From positions 1-9,589 of the forward strand of contig JACQGW010000429.1 in the NCBI GenBank assembly GCA_016199325.1: 9,589 bases of DNA, read 5' to 3'. The notes beneath the pieces are model-generated. The model worked only from the letters and a program-made list of their open reading frames with translations, did not search any database and was not told where the DNA came from. Below, piece by piece: positions 6,548 to 9,589 of the stretch. Each line of letters opens with the position of its first letter. The first letter of the stretch is position 1. The DNA is from Chloroflexota bacterium (GTDB lineage: Bacteria > Chloroflexota > Dehalococcoidia > JACQGW01). The translations under genes and the position numbers were made by a program.

Positions 6548-8671
6548 TTGTCTCAGTCCCGTTCTTCTCGCTTCCGGGTCGGCGTCGACATCGGGGGCAC
6601 CTTCACCGACATCGTCGTCCTCGGCGACGACGGTAGCGTGCTGACGCGGAAGGTCTCGTCCACGACCGACGACTACGCCCGCGGCATCGCCCGCGGCATG
6701 TCGGAACTGATCGCCGATACCGTCCTGACCGCGCCCGCCATCCAGGAGATCATCCACGGCACCACCGTCGCCACCAACGCCATCCTGGAGCACAGAGGCG
6801 CCCTGACCGGCCTCATCACGACCGACGGCTTCCGCGACGTCCTCGAAATCCGGCGCCTGCGCATGCCCGAGATGTACAACCTCCTCTACGAGAAGCCGGT
6901 GCCCCTCGTCGAGCGCTACCTGCGCCGCGAGGTCCCCGAGCGGATCAGCGCCCAGGGCGAGATCATCACCCCCCTCGACGAAGAGCGCACCCGCGCCGAG
7001 ATCGCCCGCCTCGTCCGCGAGGGGGTCGAATCCATCGCCGTCTGCTTCCTGAACTCCTACGCCAGCCCGGTACACGAGCGCCGGGTCGGCGAGCTCATCG
7101 CCGAGGTCGCTCCCCAGCTCTCGTACTCCCTCTCCTGCGACGTCCTGCCGGAGGTCCGAGAGTACGAGCGGACCAGCACGACCGTCATCAACGCCTACGT
7201 CCGCCCCGTCGTCGAGCGCTACCTCCAGTCGCTCGTGCGGCACCTGGCCGAGATCGGCGTCGAGGCGCCGGTGCTCATCATGCAGTCCAACGGCGGGATT
7301 CTCTCGGTGCGGACGGCGATGGAGAAGCCGGTCCACATCGTCGAGTCGGGGCCGGCGGCCGGCGTCATCGGCGCGCGCATCCTTGCCAAACAGGTGGGGA
7401 TGGACAACGCCATCGCCTTCGACATGGGCGGGACGACGGCCAAGGCGTCGATCATCGAGGAGGGGCGGATCCATATCACCTCAGAGTACGAGGTGGGCAG
7501 CAAGCTGTCGTCGCAGGGGCTGAACCTGGCCGGCGGCGGCTACGCCATGAAGGTGCCGGTCATCGACATCTCGGAGGTGGGGGCGGGCGGCGGCTCCATC
7601 ATCGCGATTGACCGGGGCGGCTCGCTCCAGGTCGGCCCGCGGAGCGCCGGGGCCGTGCCGGGGCCGGTCTGCTACGGCCTGGGCGGCACCGAAGCCACCG
7701 TGACCGATGCGAACGTCGTGCTGGGCTACCTGAATCCCGCTTACCTGGCGGGTGGCGCGGTCCCAATCGACGCCGAGCGGTCGCGGGAGGCGATAGCCGA
7801 GCAGGTGGCAACGCCGCTTGGGGTCGGGCTGCTAGAGGCGGCCTGGGCGGCCCACGTCGTCGCCAACGCCAACATGATCGGGGCTATCAAGGCGGTCTCC
7901 ACACAGCGGGGCCGCGATCCGCGGGAGTTCGCCCTGGTCGCCTTCGGCGGCAGCGGGCCGGTCCACGCGGTGGGGATGGCTCGGCTGCTGGAGATGCCGC
8001 GGATCATCGTGCCGCCGACCCCGGGGCTGTTCTCGGCGTTCGGGCTGCTGTTCGCCGACCACGAGCACCACGCGGTCCAGACGTACTACCGGCGGTTCCA
8101 GACGCTGGACCTGGCCGAGCTGAACGCCTGGGTTGGGCAGATAGAGGCGGCGGCCCTGGCGGAGCTGGCGACGGAGGGGTATCCGGCGGACCGGGTGCGG
8201 CTGATCCGGTCGGCGGACATCCGGTATGTGGGCCAGGGGTTCGAGCTAAACGTGCCGATGCCGGACGGCGAGCTGACGGCGGAAACGCTCGCGCACCTGG
8301 AGGCGGCGTTCAACGAGGAGCACGAGCGGACGTACGGGCACCGGTCGGAGGGGAATCCGGTGCAGTTCGTGAACCTGCGGCTGCTTGCGCTGGGGCTGCG
8401 GGACGAGGAGCAGCCGCTGTCGGCGAGCTGGTGGGCCGACGGGCATTCGGAGTTGGCGGTGCCGCCACCGCGCAAGGCGTACTTCGGCGAGGCGGGGCTG
8501 CTGCCGACGCCGGTGCTTCGGCGGAGCGATCTGGCGAACGGACGCCGGGAAGGTCCATTCATCGTCGAGGAGTACGACGCGACGACGGTGGTGCCCCCAG
8601 GCTGCGCGGGCTGGCTGGACGCGGTGGGGAATATCGTCATCGAGGTGGGGGAGGAACGGGGGAGCTCGTAG
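6548..8671 (+). CDS. Hydantoinase A / 5-oxoprolinase-type protein (HyuA-like)
   Basis: A 707-residue cytoplasmic protein of the HyuA family (N-methylhydantoinase A, 5-oxoprolinase N-terminal half, acetone carboxylase beta subunit). Characterised members use ATP to activate a cyclic amide or carbonyl substrate. The N-terminal ASKHA-like nucleotide site shows DIGGTFTD (14-21) and HGTTVATNA (70-78). The central domain shows MQSNGG (245-250), ESGPAAG (266-272), DMGGTTAK (292-299), ISEVGAGGGS (341-350), and GPRSAGAVPGPVCYG (363-377). The length is full for the family. Characterised members work with a HyuB partner, usually encoded next door; none is present here. The start is TTG with AAAGGAG. The stop TAG falls in a GGAACTC repeat arm, and the last residues (GEERGSS) look repeat-derived. 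Codon use changes markedly inside the gene near 7250-7320. The substrate is unknown. Confidence 0.94.
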   Translation: MSQSRSSRFRVGVDIGGTFTDIVVLGDDGSVLTRKVSSTTDDYARGIARGMSELIADTVLTAPAIQEIIHGTTVATNAILEHRGALTGLITTDGFRDVLEIRRLRMPEMYNLLYEKPVPLVERYLRREVPERISAQGEIITPLDEERTRAEIARLVREGVESIAVCFLNSYASPVHERRVGELIAEVAPQLSYSLSCDVLPEVREYERTSTTVINAYVRPVVERYLQSLVRHLAEIGVEAPVLIMQSNGGILSVRTAMEKPVHIVESGPAAGVIGARILAKQVGMDNAIAFDMGGTTAKASIIEEGRIHITSEYEVGSKLSSQGLNLAGGGYAMKVPVIDISEVGAGGGSIIAIDRGGSLQVGPRSAGAVPGPVCYGLGGTEATVTDANVVLGYLNPAYLAGGAVPIDAERSREAIAEQVATPLGVGLLEAAWAAHVVANANMIGAIKAVSTQRGRDPREFALVAFGGSGPVHAVGMARLLEMPRIIVPPTPGLFSAFGLLFADHEHHAVQTYYRRFQTLDLAELNAWVGQIEAAALAELATEGYPADRVRLIRSADIRYVGQGFELNVPMPDGELTAETLAHLEAAFNEEHERTYGHRSEGNPVQFVNLRLLALGLRDEEQPLSASWWADGHSELAVPPPRKAYFGEAGLLPTPVLRRSDLANGRREGPFIVEEYDATTVVPPGCAGWLDAVGNIVIEVGEERGSS

Positions 8672-8704
8672 GAACTCGGGGGAGGAACTCGGAGGAACTC
8701 GTAG
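8660..8704 (+). repeat. Left arm of composite repeat B, overlapping the hydantoinase A stop
   Basis: GGAACTC words (starting 8671, 8684 and 8693) follow GGGAGCTCGTA. The stop TAG (8669-8671) is part of the CTCGTAG word. The arm is interrupted after GTAG (8701-8704) by the 127-bp inserted element and resumes at 8832 with GTAGGAACTC. Confidence 0.8.
8701..8704. repeat. Target-site duplication GTAG, left copy
   Basis: GTAG abuts the left terminal inverted repeat of the inserted element. The same four bases follow its right end at 8832-8835. Removing the element plus one GTAG rejoins ...GGAACTC-GTAG-GAACTC..., which is exactly the word order of the uninterrupted arms. Confidence 0.7.
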
Positions 8705-8831
8705 CTTGGCAATGTCCCATTCCAGGTGGCATCTACCAAAACGGCGCATGTACTGCCTGCCGCCGATCGCTCGTAATCCTTGCCTGGCGCCAAAATGACT
8801 CCTGGCGCGCAGGAAATGTGACATTGCCAAG
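8705..8831. mobile_element. MITE-like 127-bp non-autonomous insertion element
   Basis: The ends are perfect 12-bp terminal inverted repeats, CTTGGCAATGTC (8705-8716) and GACATTGCCAAG (8820-8831); similarity continues inward for a few more positions (CCCATTCC against ACATTTCC). GTAG is duplicated on both sides. There is no coding capacity. Near the right end, CCTGGCGC occurs twice (8783-8790 and 8801-8808), followed by AAAATGAC and AAATGTGAC respectively, resembling serial transposase-binding sites inside insertion-sequence ends. It is probably an internally deleted derivative of an insertion sequence. The 4-bp duplication and repeated subterminal sites are compatible with the IS21 family, but I cannot confirm a family. 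Confidence 0.75.
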
Positions 8832-8842
8832 GTAGGAACTCG
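8832..8842 (+). repeat. GTAG right copy and resumed left arm B
   Basis: GTAG (8832-8835) is the second target-site copy, continuing into GAACTCG, the interrupted half of the GGAACTC arm. Confidence 0.65.
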
Positions 8843-8850
8843 GGGGGGCC

Positions 8851-8873
8851 GTCATGCTGCGGCTCAGCATGAC
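8851..8873. repeat. Collapsed REP-like palindrome B0
   Basis: GTCATGCTG (8851-8859), loop CGGCT, CAGCATGAC (8865-8873) form a perfect 9-bp stem. Both ends match the REP-like units, but the middle is missing. It is what a plus/minus pair becomes if everything between the GCTG of the first unit and the GCTG of the second is deleted. Confidence 0.8.
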
Positions 8874-8887
8874 GGGGCGCCCCCCCC

Positions 8888-8915
8888 GTCATGCTGAGCC
8901 GCAGCGAAGCATCTC
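8888..8915 (+). repeat. REP-like palindromic unit B1
   Basis: Identical over 28 bp to unit A1 at 5256-5283. It is preceded by a run of eight C. It is inverted relative to B2 and B3. Confidence 0.9.
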
Positions 8916-8917
8916 TC

Positions 8918-9022
8918 GGTCGTCGTCCGCTCGGCCCCGGGAGATGCTTCGCTGCGGCTCAGCATGCCGAGCGGGTCGTCGTCCGCTCGGCCCCGGGAGA
9001 TGCTTCGCTGCGGCTCAGCATG
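8918..9022. repeat. Direct duplication of spacer plus REP unit (period 56)
   Basis: A 49-bp stretch at 8918-8966 (GGTCGTCGTCCGCTCGGCCC... followed by a minus-oriented unit) is repeated at 8974-9022, separated by 7 bases. Because the spacer is copied together with the unit, the extra unit in composite B arose or was homogenised by local tandem duplication or conversion. Confidence 0.8.
8941..8966 (-). repeat. REP-like palindromic unit B2 (last two bases changed)
   Basis: Matches the minus-oriented unit from GAGATGC to AGCATG over 26 bases, but the closing AC is replaced by CC. It is 53 bases after B1 start to start. Confidence 0.85.
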
Positions 9023-9024
9023 AC
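8997..9024 (-). repeat. REP-like palindromic unit B3
   Basis: A full 28-bp minus-oriented unit identical to A2 and A3, 56 bases after B2. Confidence 0.9.
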
Positions 9025-9033
9025 GGGCGGTGC

Positions 9034-9060
9034 GCGAGTTCCCCCGTTCCCCCCGTGTTC

Positions 9061-9068
<8 letters not shown>
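9034..9068 (-). repeat. Right arm of composite repeat B, overlapping the trehalose synthase stop
   Basis: GCGAGTTCC (9034-9042), degenerate CCCCGTTCC words, then GTGTTCCTACGAGC (9055-9068). It is the counterpart of right arm A at 5400-5430 and sits 10 bases after its last REP-like unit, almost as in A. The minus-strand stop TAG of the trehalose synthase gene (9061-9063) is part of the CTCGTAG word. Confidence 0.75.

Positions 9069-9589
<521 letters not shown>

Larger units (their letters stand above)
8672..9060. other. Repeat-filled gap between convergent genes
   Basis: 389 bases between the HyuA-like and trehalose synthase stop codons, with no credible gene. It contains the rest of left arm B, the 127-bp inserted element, the resumed arm, a collapsed palindrome (8851-8873), a GC palindrome GGGGCGCCCC (8874-8883) ending in a run of eight C, three full or nearly full REP-like units and most of right arm B. 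Paired inverted units could act as a two-way transcription barrier, but no T-tract is present. Confidence 0.7.

Noticed and set aside
5594..7474. 626-codon open frame on the minus strand
   Set aside because: It lies antisense to the dipeptidase and HyuA-like genes; Asp/Val/Gly/Arg-rich composition and no motif mark it as a shadow of the real frames.
8851..9024. Intrinsic transcription terminator between the convergent genes
   Set aside because: Stable stems are present, but none is followed by a T-run in either direction, so a classical terminator cannot be called; a non-classical role remains possible.

Overview
The window is GC-rich accessory-type bacterial chromosome, probably from a member of the Chloroflexota. 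That is an inference from the base composition, the Ala/Pro/Thr-rich linker behind a Tat-type lipoprotein signal, and the abundance of short palindromic intergenic repeats; there is no rRNA or other phylogenetic marker. I see no tRNA, rRNA, CRISPR array or phage gene.

Layout. After 224 bases without a gene, containing one REP-like palindrome, six genes run on the + strand: a PLP-dependent threonine/serine dehydratase (225-1172), a family-5 (peptide/nickel type) ABC solute-binding lipoprotein (1248-3020), two permeases of the DppB and DppC type (3025-4026 and 4159-5118), an M19 dipeptidase (5462-6517) and a hydantoinase A/5-oxoprolinase-type protein (6548-8671). The 3' part of a trehalose synthase gene (9061-9589, minus strand, running off the window) converges on them.

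How the genes may work together. The binding protein and the two permeases form the import side of a peptide-type transporter. The dipeptidase would split imported dipeptides, the HyuA-like protein could open a cyclic amide such as a hydantoin or 5-oxoproline using ATP, and the dehydratase would deaminate released Ser/Thr-type amino acids. This is a plausible peptide or amino-acid-derivative scavenging locus, but the substrate cannot be read from the sequence. The transporter ATPases and a HyuB partner are absent from the window.

The most unusual content is intergenic. Two gaps, 5119-5461 and 8672-9060, carry the same nested architecture: outer arms of GGAACTC/GTAGGAACTC words in inverted orientation, enclosing 28-bp palindromic REP-like units in the order plus, minus, minus, with near-equal spacing. 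In the second copy a 127-bp element with 12-bp perfect terminal inverted repeats has inserted into the left arm and duplicated GTAG. A third REP variant at 42-69 has compensating changes on both sides of its stem. A separate array of TGACG words fills the gap between the permease genes and runs into the predicted start of the second one.
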